Assembly (NCBI RefSeq): GCF_022346995.1 | Contig: NZ_JAKRNM010000002.1 | Span: 1-64,000 of the forward strand | DNA: 64,000 nt | Direction: 5' to 3' | DNA from: Paenibacillus sp. ACRRY | Lineage (GTDB): Bacteria > Bacillota > Bacilli > Paenibacillales > Paenibacillaceae | Part shown: positions 9,944-18,481 of the stretch, in pieces | Layout of the letters: each line of letters begins with the position of its first letter | How positions within the stretch are numbered: position 1 is the first letter of the stretch | Made by a program: the position numbers and the translations under genes | Notes under the pieces: generated by a model | Seen by the model: only the letters and a program-made list of their open reading frames with translations | Database searches by the model: none | What the model was told of the DNA's origin: nothing

Positions 9944-11554
9944 TTATTTCCGAGAACGCCGTTGGAACCAGGAACCAATGATCGGCATTCGGGAGAGATC
10001 ATGAAAGTCAATCATGCGGGTCATGCCCATCACAATAAAATAAACAATGAGACCAGCAGCAGGGGCAAGAATCATTCTTAGCCAGAAGGGCAGCAAAATA
10101 GCCGTATGTTCGTAAACCAAAAGAGTTGCTGCTCCCATGATGACCATGCCAGTTGCTGTTTTGACCCAATCCATCATTTTGAACCGGAACTGAAGTAAAT
10201 TGCGCACACTTCTGGCATGTAATAGAGTAACCACAGTTGAGTTCACACAGATAGCAATCACTGCACCGAAAATGCCGTATTCGGGTTTGGATGCAAGCAG
10301 CAAAATCAAAGTAATTTTGATTACCGCACCGATAAATGTATTGAGGAGAGCTTTTCCTGGACGATCGAGTGCCTGTAGAGCAGCTTGAAGAGGTGCCTGA
10401 ATGTAGATAAACAGAGCAAAAGGAGCCATAAGTTTAAGCATGCTTCCAATCGATGCATCATTATACAGTACTAAACACATCGGTTCGGCAAGCACATACA
10501 TAAAAACAGAAAAAGGGGCACCTGTGACGAGTGCAAGCCGCAGTGCCTGATGCATTCGTTTATGGATGAGGGCGCGATCACCCTGCGCGGAAGCTTCAGA
10601 CAGGGAGGGAACAAGTGATGTGGCAAGTGATGAAGTCAGTGCACCCGGCAGCAGCAGCAGCGGAATGATCATGCCTTGTAACGCACCATATTGTGCGGTT
10701 GCCAGTCCGCGGGATATACCTGCAAGAGCCAGACTCTGAGCGGTGACGATGGTTTCAGCAAGGTAGGAAAGTGAGCCTACAAGTCGGCCTGCTGTTACGG
10801 GAACAGAGATGGCTAAGAGGCGCCTGATCAATCCTGTTTGTGAAGCATTCGCATCAACGGGTATTGTGGGTGAAGGAACATTTGCATTCGGTGGTATCAG
10901 ATGATTGGAGCGCTCAGGATCCTTTTTATGTCTGTTATAATTCCATAGCAGTACAAGCATGCCGACAAATTCACCGACGAGTGCTCCGAGCATGGCTCCT
11001 GCAGCTGCCTGAGCAATACCTTGTGGGAGAAGCAGCCAGGAAAACCAAATCACGCATATAATCCGTACAATGGTTTCCGTAATGGAGGAAGCGGCAGTAG
11101 GAATCATATTCTGCTTGCCCTGAAAATACCCGCGATACACCGCGGATACAGCTATGATCGCAATCATCGGACTCATGCTTACAAACGTATGATACACCCT
11201 CTCATCCGTCAGAACATAACGTGTAACCCACGGGGCAAAGACAATGCATAGAAACATGAAAACAACGCCCAAGGTCAAGGTGAAGCTTAGACTAATCTGT
11301 AATATGCGCTGGGGAGAATAGCGGTTGGCGCCTGTATCAGCTTCAGCAACGAGTTTGGCAACGGCAAGCGGGATGCCTCCGGTAATTAATGTGACGAGTA
11401 CGATGAAGAAAGGATAGCTCAGCTGATACAAACCAACCCCTTCAGCTCCGATCACGCGAGGCAGCGCAATACGGGGGATAAAGCCGAGAATGCGATTAAT
11501 TATGCCTGCGGCTAGCAGGATCATGGCTCCCTGGATAAATGTCTGTTTCTTCAA
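9944..11554 (-). CDS. spoVB: SpoVB-like MOP-superfamily flippase
   Basis: A 536-residue polytopic protein of the MurJ/SpoVB/Wzx superfamily, with about 14 membrane helices and the family motif LGFIPRIALPRVIGAEGVGL near the N-terminus. In B. subtilis SpoVB is needed for spore cortex synthesis, probably by moving lipid-linked precursors. I chose the TTG at 11554 because AGAGGGG lies six bases upstream; the longer reading begins with an unlikely polar extension. A sigma-E-like promoter is found at 11700-11729, and the gene is convergent with the DUF421 gene, leaving only 11 bases between them. Confidence 0.88.
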   Translation of the reverse strand: MKKQTFIQGAMILLAAGIINRILGFIPRIALPRVIGAEGVGLYQLSYPFFIVLVTLITGGIPLAVAKLVAEADTGANRYSPQRILQISLSFTLTLGVVFMFLCIVFAPWVTRYVLTDERVYHTFVSMSPMIAIIAVSAVYRGYFQGKQNMIPTAASSITETIVRIICVIWFSWLLLPQGIAQAAAGAMLGALVGEFVGMLVLLWNYNRHKKDPERSNHLIPPNANVPSPTIPVDANASQTGLIRRLLAISVPVTAGRLVGSLSYLAETIVTAQSLALAGISRGLATAQYGALQGMIIPLLLLPGALTSSLATSLVPSLSEASAQGDRALIHKRMHQALRLALVTGAPFSVFMYVLAEPMCLVLYNDASIGSMLKLMAPFALFIYIQAPLQAALQALDRPGKALLNTFIGAVIKITLILLLASKPEYGIFGAVIAICVNSTVVTLLHARSVRNLLQFRFKMMDWVKTATGMVIMGAATLLVYEHTAILLPFWLRMILAPAAGLIVYFIVMGMTRMIDFHDLSRMPIIGSWFQRRSRK

Positions 11555-11699
11555 AACTACCCCTCTTTCCCGGTTGAAAGTAACAGGTCTCGTAAACGGG
11601 ACAAAGCCGTTGTTCTTCATCCTATGCCAGTCCACTGTCTTCTCATGACAACTTGGACTCTATTAACAAAAAGATCCAGATTGGGCAAGCAGGAATCTG

Positions 11700-11729
11700 A
11701 ATGTATGAAGTCGAATCATGTAATATTGA
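11700..11729 (-). promoter_or_regulatory. Sigma-E-type promoter of spoVB
   Basis: On the minus strand TCAATATT (11729-11722) and CATACATT (11707-11700) are 14 bases apart. The mother-cell sigma-E consensus is KMATATT, 13-15 bases, CATACAHT, so both boxes and spacing fit. The site lies about 145 bases upstream of the spoVB TTG start, and it abuts the 5' region of comN on the other strand. B. subtilis spoVB is sigma-E controlled. Confidence 0.65.
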
Positions 11730-11772
11730 TGCCGCATAAAGGCTTGTGCGTAAGAAGGGAGGCGCTCCCCGC

Positions 11773-12021
11773 TTGGAAGAAATGAACGATATGGAGCTGG
11801 AAGAATCCATTGAGATGTTATGTCGCAGCAAGGCGGAGGAATTAAGGCTTGTCGGGTACGAATATGTGACCAGCAAAGATGTCTGGAATTGCGTTAGTCA
11901 TAAATATGAAAAACAGGGCATTCCACCGCTTCACCAACTGGTGAACGACATTTTGTCACTGAAAGCAACAAGCTTTATGAACTTTATGACCGTTTCTGCA
12001 TACCGGGGGTCCTCTTTCTAA
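11773..12021 (+). CDS. comN: ComN-type post-transcriptional regulator
   Basis: A small acidic protein of about 82 residues with the stretch IEMLCRSKAEELRLVGYEYVTSKDVWNCV, which I recognise as the ComN family. In B. subtilis ComN affects comE mRNA and binds DivIVA. Start choice: AAGGGAGG (11755-11762) is ten bases from the TTG at 11773; the ATG at 11782 is also possible. It is divergent from spoVB and 91 bases upstream of secD, the same neighbourhood as in B. subtilis. Confidence 0.75.
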   Translation: MEEMNDMELEESIEMLCRSKAEELRLVGYEYVTSKDVWNCVSHKYEKQGIPPLHQLVNDILSLKATSFMNFMTVSAYRGSSF

Positions 12022-12047
12022 CGAAAGGGATCTTTTTGTGTTGGAAA

Positions 12048-12076
12048 TTGACTGCTTTTTACGGCATCGCTATAAT
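12048..12076 (+). promoter_or_regulatory. Sigma-A promoter of secD-secF
   Basis: TTGACT (12048-12053), 17 bases, TATAAT (12071-12076). The -10 box is perfect and the -35 differs at one position. It lies 36 bases upstream of the secD start. Confidence 0.85.
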
Positions 12077-12112
12077 AGGAATATTGAGAATGAAGGGGGA
12101 TCTAGGAACGGC

Positions 12113-13363
12113 ATGAAGAGAATTGTCAGTTTCATTCTGGTCGTGCTTGTGACCACAGGAGTCATGTTGGGCACAAGTCCGGGCCTGCTCAAAAATATTC
12201 GCTTGGGCCTCGATTTAAAGGGAGGCTACGAGATCTTATATGAAGCAGAGCCGCTGGAACAAGGGCAGCAAGTTACCAAAGCTTCTTTGGTACAAACTGC
12301 AAGAAGTCTGGAGAGCCGTGCCAATGCGCTCGGAACAAGCGAGCCGGAAGTAACTACAGAAGGAACCAACCGGATTCGTTTGAAATTGGCTGGCGTTACG
12401 GACGAGGAAGAAGTAAGAGCCAAAATGAAAGAACCTGCCGTCCTGACTTTCCGTAGTAAAGGAGAGAATGACAAGGAAGGCGAGTATACGAAGATTGAGC
12501 TTCGAGGAAATGAATTTGTTGAGAACGGCGCAAAAGTGACTTTCAATCAGCTGAATGAACCAATGATTGATATCCAGGTCAAAGATAAAGCGAAGTTCTC
12601 GGAAGTTACCAAACGTCTCATCGGACAACCTCTTGCCATCTATCTGGATGATCAGTTGCTGTCTGCCCCAACCGTACAACAGCAATTGACTGACGGTTCG
12701 GCACAGATTACAGGCAATTACACACGTGAGGAAGCGAATCAGCTGCGTGACACCATTAACCTGGGTGCACTTCCTCTGAAACTTACAGAGAAATACTCGC
12801 AAAGCGTTGGAGCAACGCTGGGTAAATTGTCTCTCGACCAAACGATTAAAGCGGGCTTGATCGGTTCCGTTATTATTTTAGTGTTCATGATTGGGCTGTA
12901 TCGCATTCCGGGGATCATCGCAAGCTTTGCCTTGATCACACATACGTGGCTGGTACTAGCGATCTTCTATATGGGAGAATTTGTGCTTACCCTTCCGGGT
13001 ATCGCAGCATTTATCCTAGGTATAGGGATGGCGGTTGACGCCAACATCATTACGTACGAGCGGATTAAGGAAGAAATGCGGAGTGGTAAATCGATTTTGT
13101 CTTCAGTTAAGGCGGGAAGCAAGCATTCCTTCCGTACTATTATCGATTCCAATATCACAACCATCATTGCTGCGGCCGTTATGTTTTTCCTGGGTACAGG
13201 CGCAGTCAAAGGTTTCGCGCTCGTGTTGATTTTTGACATCGTCACCAGCATTATCACGAATATTTTCTTCTCCCGCTTCCTGTTGACCCTGCTTGTGCGG
13301 GCTAACGTGTTGAAGAAGCCTAAGTACTTCGGAGTGAAGGAGAGTGAAATTCGTGCGCTTTAA
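12113..13363 (+). CDS. secD: SecD protein translocase subunit
   Basis: SecD is an RND-type membrane protein that with SecF uses the proton motive force to aid late steps of Sec export. The 416-residue protein has an N-terminal helix, the LGLDLKGGYEILYE motif, an extracytoplasmic P1 domain, the SAPTVQQQLTDGSAQITG region, and five C-terminal helices with FILGIGMAVDANIITYERIKEE. The ATG at 12113 is preferred to upstream in-frame codons, which lie within the promoter. It overlaps secF by 11 bases. B. subtilis has SecD and SecF fused; here they are separate. Confidence 0.96.
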   Translation: MKRIVSFILVVLVTTGVMLGTSPGLLKNIRLGLDLKGGYEILYEAEPLEQGQQVTKASLVQTARSLESRANALGTSEPEVTTEGTNRIRLKLAGVTDEEEVRAKMKEPAVLTFRSKGENDKEGEYTKIELRGNEFVENGAKVTFNQLNEPMIDIQVKDKAKFSEVTKRLIGQPLAIYLDDQLLSAPTVQQQLTDGSAQITGNYTREEANQLRDTINLGALPLKLTEKYSQSVGATLGKLSLDQTIKAGLIGSVIILVFMIGLYRIPGIIASFALITHTWLVLAIFYMGEFVLTLPGIAAFILGIGMAVDANIITYERIKEEMRSGKSILSSVKAGSKHSFRTIIDSNITTIIAAAVMFFLGTGAVKGFALVLIFDIVTSIITNIFFSRFLLTLLVRANVLKKPKYFGVKESEIRAL

Positions 13364-14261
13364 TTGGAACCATGATTACATTAAAGGCAGTAAAATTGCC
13401 TATACGTTCTCCATTATTTTGACTTTGGCAGGGATTATCAGTTTGTTCTCCCTTGGATTAAATTATGCGGTTGATTTCCGCTCAGGTTCGAATGTGGACA
13501 TTACCGTTTCCAAGGCGATTACCTCAGAACAGGTTACTCCGATTATCGAAGACCTTGGTGTCAATGAAGGCGACGTAAATATTACGCCAGGTGCCGACCG
13601 AGTTAACGTTCGTTTCTCCAACGTATTGGATGAGACACAAGAGAGCAAGTTCAAAGAGGAATTCACCAAGCTGGACCCGGAGGCTTCTTATGAAGTCAAT
13701 ACCGTAGATCCGGAAATGGCCAAAGAACTCGAACGTAACGCAATCTATGCGGTCCTTATCGCAAGTATCGGAATCATGATCTATGTTGCGATTCGTTTCG
13801 AGTGGCGTTTTGGACTGGCGGCCGTTATTGCGCTCTTCCATGATGCATTTGTCGTCATTAGTGTGTTCTCCATCTTCCGTTTGGAAGTGGATCTGACCTT
13901 TATTACCGCTGTACTGACGATTGTCGGTTTCTCCATTAACGATACCATTGTTATTTTTGACCGTATTCGGGAGAACCTTCGTTTCGCCAAGAAAACAACA
14001 AAAGCAGACTTGCGTGAAGTGGTTAACCGCAGTTTGGCTCAAACGATGACGCGCTCATTGAACACGACATTTACAGTGTTTGCAGCATCCATCTGTTTGT
14101 TTATCTTCGGTGGAGAGTCCATTCGCATGTTCTCGCTTGCGATGGTAATCGGGACACTGTTTGGTGCATATTCATCCATCTTCATCGCTGCACCACTGTG
14201 GCTGGTTCTCAAAGGAAAACAAGTGGACAAGCCGAAAACGGCAGCCAAAGCATCCAACTAA
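13353..14261 (+). CDS. secF: SecF protein translocase subunit
   Basis: The partner of SecD, 302 residues with six predicted helices. It shows NYAVDFRSGSNVDITV after the first helix, the TIVGFSINDTIVIFDRIRENLR motif in the membrane domain, and a C-terminal block with FGAYSSIFIAAPLWLVLK. The GTG at 13353 is eight bases from AAGGAGAG (13337-13344); a GTG at 13344 would overlap the ribosome site. Its start lies inside the end of secD, so the two are probably translated together. Confidence 0.95.
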   Translation: MRFNWNHDYIKGSKIAYTFSIILTLAGIISLFSLGLNYAVDFRSGSNVDITVSKAITSEQVTPIIEDLGVNEGDVNITPGADRVNVRFSNVLDETQESKFKEEFTKLDPEASYEVNTVDPEMAKELERNAIYAVLIASIGIMIYVAIRFEWRFGLAAVIALFHDAFVVISVFSIFRLEVDLTFITAVLTIVGFSINDTIVIFDRIRENLRFAKKTTKADLREVVNRSLAQTMTRSLNTTFTVFAASICLFIFGGESIRMFSLAMVIGTLFGAYSSIFIAAPLWLVLKGKQVDKPKTAAKASN

Positions 14262-14274
14262 ACATCTTATTTGC

Positions 14275-14302
14275 AAGCCGCGTCTGTCAGGCGCGGTTTT
14301 GC
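14275..14302 (+). terminator. Weak hairpin after secF
   Basis: CCGCGTC and GGCGCGG (one G-U pair) form a 7-base-pair stem around TGTCA, followed by TTTT. The T-run is short, so partial read-through into the next gene is likely. Confidence 0.5.
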
Positions 14303-14334
14303 AACTTTAGGTACAGAATGAAGGGGGAATTTCC

Positions 14335-15300
14335 ATGACCAGAGAACGTATTCCAGCTGCTCAAGCGGCAACGTGGAGTGGTATTGCCGGGAATATGACA
14401 CTTGCAGTGATCAAGGCTGGCGTCGGTTATATGGCGAACAGCAAATCGTTGCTTGCGGATGGTCTGTATTCTGCCTCGGAAGCTGCTTCCTCACTGGCAG
14501 GTCTCTTCCCCTCGAAGTCTGTACAGGATAGGAACACAGTACGCCGGGAAAAGGCCAGAGAGCATTCGCGCATGGCGAGGCCTGGGATTACGGTGCTGCT
14601 GTCCGTCCTAATACTTATGGGAGGCCTTCAGATTGCGATCTCTGCTCTGACCGGATTGACTGGGGATGAGCCTGGCGAATCGGCTAAATACGATCATGCA
14701 CTTATCGCAGCTTTTGCTGCACTTGCCGTGAGAGAAGCTATTTTCCAATTTCAATATCGATATTACCGCCGGCGCAATCAGTCGCAGGCACTGTCCTATG
14801 CTCAGGAACATCGTCGTGCGTTATATTGTTCGCTTACCGTACTCGTAGGCATTGCAGGTTCAATGGCTGGTGAAACGATGGGGATTCATGTTTTGCTGTA
14901 TATGGACCCAGCGGCTGCACTCATTGCTTCCTGCTTCGTGCTTCACAAGGGTTACCGTATGATTGTAGATACCGTCTATGGCTCGCTCGTTCAGGAACTG
15001 GAACAGGAGGAGGCCATGGATTTCAAGGAAACGGTACAACGGGTTTATGGTGTTATTACGATTGAACATCTGACTGCCCGGGAACAGGAACATGCTGTAA
15101 CCGTTGAACTGGTCATTAGTGTGAATCCGAGAATTTCGGTGCTGGAAGCACAGGAAATTGCCAATCGGGCCAAGACATTACTGTTAACCCGTTTTAGTCA
15201 TGTAAAAGAAGTACAGATCCAGGCTATCCCTTATGATCCGGGATATCCTTACAAATCCAATCATGAACTGCCCGATCATGAAGCGACATTAATTCAGTAA
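14335..15300 (+). CDS. Cation-diffusion-facilitator family protein with altered metal site
   Basis: A 321-residue protein with the CDF layout: six membrane helices (residues about 15-190) and a C-terminal ferredoxin-like cytoplasmic domain (about 215-300, with LTAREQEHAVTVELVI). CDF proteins export Zn, Mn or similar ions by proton antiport using an (H/D)xxxD pair in helix 2 and HxxxD in helix 5. Here helix 2 reads SLLADGLYSASE, giving Y45 and E49, and helix 5 reads QEHRRALYCS, giving E158 and A162. The canonical pairs are thus altered, so ion transport is doubtful. AAGGGGG precedes the ATG. It lies between secF and recJ. Confidence 0.8.
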   Translation: MTRERIPAAQAATWSGIAGNMTLAVIKAGVGYMANSKSLLADGLYSASEAASSLAGLFPSKSVQDRNTVRREKAREHSRMARPGITVLLSVLILMGGLQIAISALTGLTGDEPGESAKYDHALIAAFAALAVREAIFQFQYRYYRRRNQSQALSYAQEHRRALYCSLTVLVGIAGSMAGETMGIHVLLYMDPAAALIASCFVLHKGYRMIVDTVYGSLVQELEQEEAMDFKETVQRVYGVITIEHLTAREQEHAVTVELVISVNPRISVLEAQEIANRAKTLLLTRFSHVKEVQIQAIPYDPGYPYKSNHELPDHEATLIQ

Positions 15301-15340
15301 TGAAGCGCGGGTCCCGTAGATCAGGAAAGGAGCGTTATCA

Positions 15341-17749
15341 TTGCTTTATTCGCAATACCGGTGGAACACACCGAATATCGATTTGGAGGCGGCTGCGGGA
15401 CTCTCGCAGGCGCTTTCCGTTTCAGCACTTGTTGGACGTTTGCTGGTTAGCCGGGGAGTCCATAATGAAACTGAGGCAGAGCGGTTTCTTCATCCCGATC
15501 TGGGGCAGATGCATGATCCTTATCTGCTTCGGGGCATGAATGAAGCTGTACCGCGTATCCGACTTGCGCTCGAGCGTGGTGAACATATCTTAATTTACGG
15601 AGATTACGATGCAGATGGTGTGTCCAGTACTTCTCTGATGATCCATTTAATGCGGCATCTTGGGGCATCCTATGATATCTACATCCCTCATCGGTCCAAT
15701 GAAGGCTATGGATTGCACAATCATGCGCTGGACTGGGCCCATCAGCAAGGGGTTTCGCTAATTATAACGGTCGATACAGGAATCAGCGCGGTGGATCAAA
15801 TTGCATATGCAGCAACACTCGGGATGGAAGTCATCGTAACAGACCATCATGAACCGCCTGAGATTCTTCCAGAAGCGTTTGCTTTGATTAATCCCAAACT
15901 TCCTGATTGTCCCTATCCTTTCAAAGGCTTGGCCGGTGCCGGAGTAGCCTTGAAACTGGCACAAGCCCTAATCGGTGAGGTACCTGGTGAATGGATGGAG
16001 ATTGCTGCCATCGGTACCGTCGCGGATCTCATGCCGCTTGAAGGAGAGAACCGGGTTATTGTCAGTTATGGCGTTGAGTCCATGCGGGGATCACGTCTGC
16101 CAGGCATAAGTGCGCTGCTTGAGATTAGTAACGTAGATCAAAGCCAGGTTACATCAGTGAACATTGCCTTTGCGATGGCTCCCCGTATTAATGCCAGTGG
16201 TCGTTTGGATCATGCAGGAAGAGCTGTTTCGCTTCTTACAACCGAGAATCTGGATGAGGCTCATATGCTTGCAGGTCAACTCGATCTGTTGAATCGGGAA
16301 CGGCAGCAGGTTGTCGAGGGCATAGTCCAGGAAGCCAGCGCGCAGTTGGAACAAAAAATCCAGCTTCGTTCCGGTAAAGTTCCCGATGTGATCGTTCTTG
16401 CGGGAGAAGGCTGGAATGTGGGGGTTGTGGGCATCGTGGCTTCCAAAATACTGGAACGCTATTATCGTCCGACGCTCATCTTGGGAATAGACCCAGAGAC
16501 GGGGATATGCAAAGGCTCTGCCCGCTCCATTGATGGTCTGGATATCTATGAGGCACTAACTGCTTGTAAACATACAATGGACCACTACGGTGGACATCCG
16601 GCAGCTGCTGGCATGACTCTTCATCGGGATCAACTTGAAGAGCTGGAGTCGGGGTTGAATGAGTTTGCAGCCGACGTTCTGACGGAAGCGGACTTTATGC
16701 CTGAGCGACTGGCAGACGACGAGTGTACAATTAGTGACGTGCCGCTGAAAGTCATTCAGGAGATTGACAGACTTCAACCTTTCGGCATGAGCAATCCTTC
16801 GCCTCGTTTTGTTTTGAGGAATGTTATGGTAAAAGAAACACGAACGATGGGCAGGGAGAAACGGCATCTGAAACTGGTTCTCGAACAAGACGGGCAGCAG
16901 CTCGAAACCGTTGCTTTTGGCAAGGGAGCTTTAGCAGAATTTTTACCTGCGGGTACTCTTATTGATGTATTGGGCGAATTGTCCATCAATGAATGGAACG
17001 GGATGCGCAAACCGCAATTGATGCTTCAGGACATCCATGTTCCACACGCTCAAGTCTTCGATTTGCGTGGGAATGCCGATCCACTGAACGCGATGAAACA
17101 GTTCTTGGGTTCACTTGAAGTACATCTAAGGTATACGTCAGGCTCAATAGGTGCGATTGTCCGGAAGGATATCCATGTTTCTGAGGGAAATTCATTGTAT
17201 GAACCGTGCCTTTGGGTATATGATAGAAAGGTCGGGTTATTTCCGTATAATGCTGCTGCACAGCATTATGGACAGGAACAGGTCCGGACGTTATTTGTGT
17301 TTGATACGCCGGAAACCCCGGAACAACTTGATGCCATGCTGGCCATGTTCAGCGGAGCCGAGAATATCATCCTTCTGCACGGATCAGGCAACCGCCGAGA
17401 TCGCCTTCAGATGCCTTCCAGAGACCTCTTCAAGCGTATTTATATGCTGGTGTCGAAATGGAGAGCTGAACCGGTAGAGGAACAAGAGATTACTCCTGTG
17501 CTCAGTCGTCAGTGTGGATGTTCGCTGCGTATGATTACCATGATGCTGGATGTGTTTGAAGAATTATCGTTCATCATCCGCAAGGATGGCAAAATATCGT
17601 TTGTGGACAACCCGCCCAAACGCGATCTGGCTTCATCCCGTCATTATCAGGCACTGGAAAACATGGCCGAGACAGAACAGGTACTGCTGGATGCATCTAC
17701 ACCGCAGCTGACACAATGGATGATATCCCGGATGAAGGGCGTATCTTAG
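15341..17749 (+). CDS. recJ: RecJ single-strand-specific 5'-3' exonuclease
   Basis: RecJ degrades 5' single-stranded ends in recombination, mismatch and base-excision repair. The 802-residue protein has the DHH phosphoesterase motifs GDYDADG (D88, D90, D92) and VTDHHEP (168-170), the DHHA1 motif GGHPAAAGM, an OB domain (residues about 460-570), and a C-terminal extension of about 230 residues as found in Firmicutes. The start is a TTG at 15341, eight bases after AGGAAAGGAG. It is followed 36 bases later by apt, as in B. subtilis. Confidence 0.95.
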   Translation: MLYSQYRWNTPNIDLEAAAGLSQALSVSALVGRLLVSRGVHNETEAERFLHPDLGQMHDPYLLRGMNEAVPRIRLALERGEHILIYGDYDADGVSSTSLMIHLMRHLGASYDIYIPHRSNEGYGLHNHALDWAHQQGVSLIITVDTGISAVDQIAYAATLGMEVIVTDHHEPPEILPEAFALINPKLPDCPYPFKGLAGAGVALKLAQALIGEVPGEWMEIAAIGTVADLMPLEGENRVIVSYGVESMRGSRLPGISALLEISNVDQSQVTSVNIAFAMAPRINASGRLDHAGRAVSLLTTENLDEAHMLAGQLDLLNRERQQVVEGIVQEASAQLEQKIQLRSGKVPDVIVLAGEGWNVGVVGIVASKILERYYRPTLILGIDPETGICKGSARSIDGLDIYEALTACKHTMDHYGGHPAAAGMTLHRDQLEELESGLNEFAADVLTEADFMPERLADDECTISDVPLKVIQEIDRLQPFGMSNPSPRFVLRNVMVKETRTMGREKRHLKLVLEQDGQQLETVAFGKGALAEFLPAGTLIDVLGELSINEWNGMRKPQLMLQDIHVPHAQVFDLRGNADPLNAMKQFLGSLEVHLRYTSGSIGAIVRKDIHVSEGNSLYEPCLWVYDRKVGLFPYNAAAQHYGQEQVRTLFVFDTPETPEQLDAMLAMFSGAENIILLHGSGNRRDRLQMPSRDLFKRIYMLVSKWRAEPVEEQEITPVLSRQCGCSLRMITMMLDVFEELSFIIRKDGKISFVDNPPKRDLASSRHYQALENMAETEQVLLDASTPQLTQWMISRMKGVS

Positions 17750-17785
17750 ATGGAAGTTGTGTATTTATTTTAGGAGGAGATTATT

Positions 17786-18298
17786 TTGGATTTTAAAGAG
17801 TATATTCGTGTCATTCCTGACTTTCCACAACCGGGAATCAGCTTCAAGGACATTACGACATTGTTGAAGGATGGAGAAATGTACCGCAAGGCGATCAATG
17901 AGCTGAAAGTAATGGTTTCTGATCTCAAAATTGATGTCATTGCTGGACCTGAAGCACGTGGTTTCGTTGTGGGCGCCCCTCTGGCATACGCTCTTGGTGT
18001 CGGCTTTGCTCCGATTCGAAAAAGTGGAAAACTGCCTGGAGAGACGATTGAAGTAGGTTATGATCTCGAATATGGCAAGGATACACTTGCGATGCATACC
18101 GATGCAATTGAAAAAGGACAAAATGTCCTGATTGCTGACGATCTGCTGGCAACAGGTGGAACGATTGCAACTTCCGTTAACCTGATTGAACAATTGGGAG
18201 GCAAAGTTGTAGGTGCGGCATTCCTGATTGAGCTGTCTGACCTGAATGGACGCGCCAAATTGCCGGAGATCGATGTATTTACGTTGATGAACTACTAA
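17786..18298 (+). CDS. apt: Adenine phosphoribosyltransferase
   Basis: Apt converts adenine and PRPP to AMP in purine salvage. The 170-residue protein has FPQPGISFKDITTLL at the N-terminus, AGPEARGFVVGAPLAY, and the PRPP-binding motif VLIADDLLATGGT. The start is a TTG at 17786 after a strong TAGGAGGAGA site. It is the last gene of the secDF-recJ-apt run, ended by a strong terminator. In B. subtilis apt likewise precedes relA. Confidence 0.96.
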   Translation: MDFKEYIRVIPDFPQPGISFKDITTLLKDGEMYRKAINELKVMVSDLKIDVIAGPEARGFVVGAPLAYALGVGFAPIRKSGKLPGETIEVGYDLEYGKDTLAMHTDAIEKGQNVLIADDLLATGGTIATSVNLIEQLGGKVVGAAFLIELSDLNGRAKLPEIDVFTLMNY

Positions 18299-18380
18299 GA
18301 TCCCTGCATGCGTGCTGTCTCACCACTATAAAGTGCATCTCCCGTTTCCCGGGAAATAATATACAGCATTAATGATTATT

Positions 18381-18430
18381 AAAAAGCCTGCTTTCTCATT
18401 TCCTGGGAATTGAGAAAGCAGGCTTTTTGG
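18381..18430. terminator. Bidirectional terminator between apt and the uracil permease gene
   Basis: A perfect 18-base inverted repeat, with arms at 18381-18398 (AAAAAGCCTGCTTTCTCA) and 18411-18428, has A- and T-runs at its ends. It can end transcription from both converging genes. Confidence 0.93.
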
Positions 18431-18481
18431 TGTTTATGTTTGCAAAGCATCCGGAATGCGATGAAAATAATCCAGCAAGGA

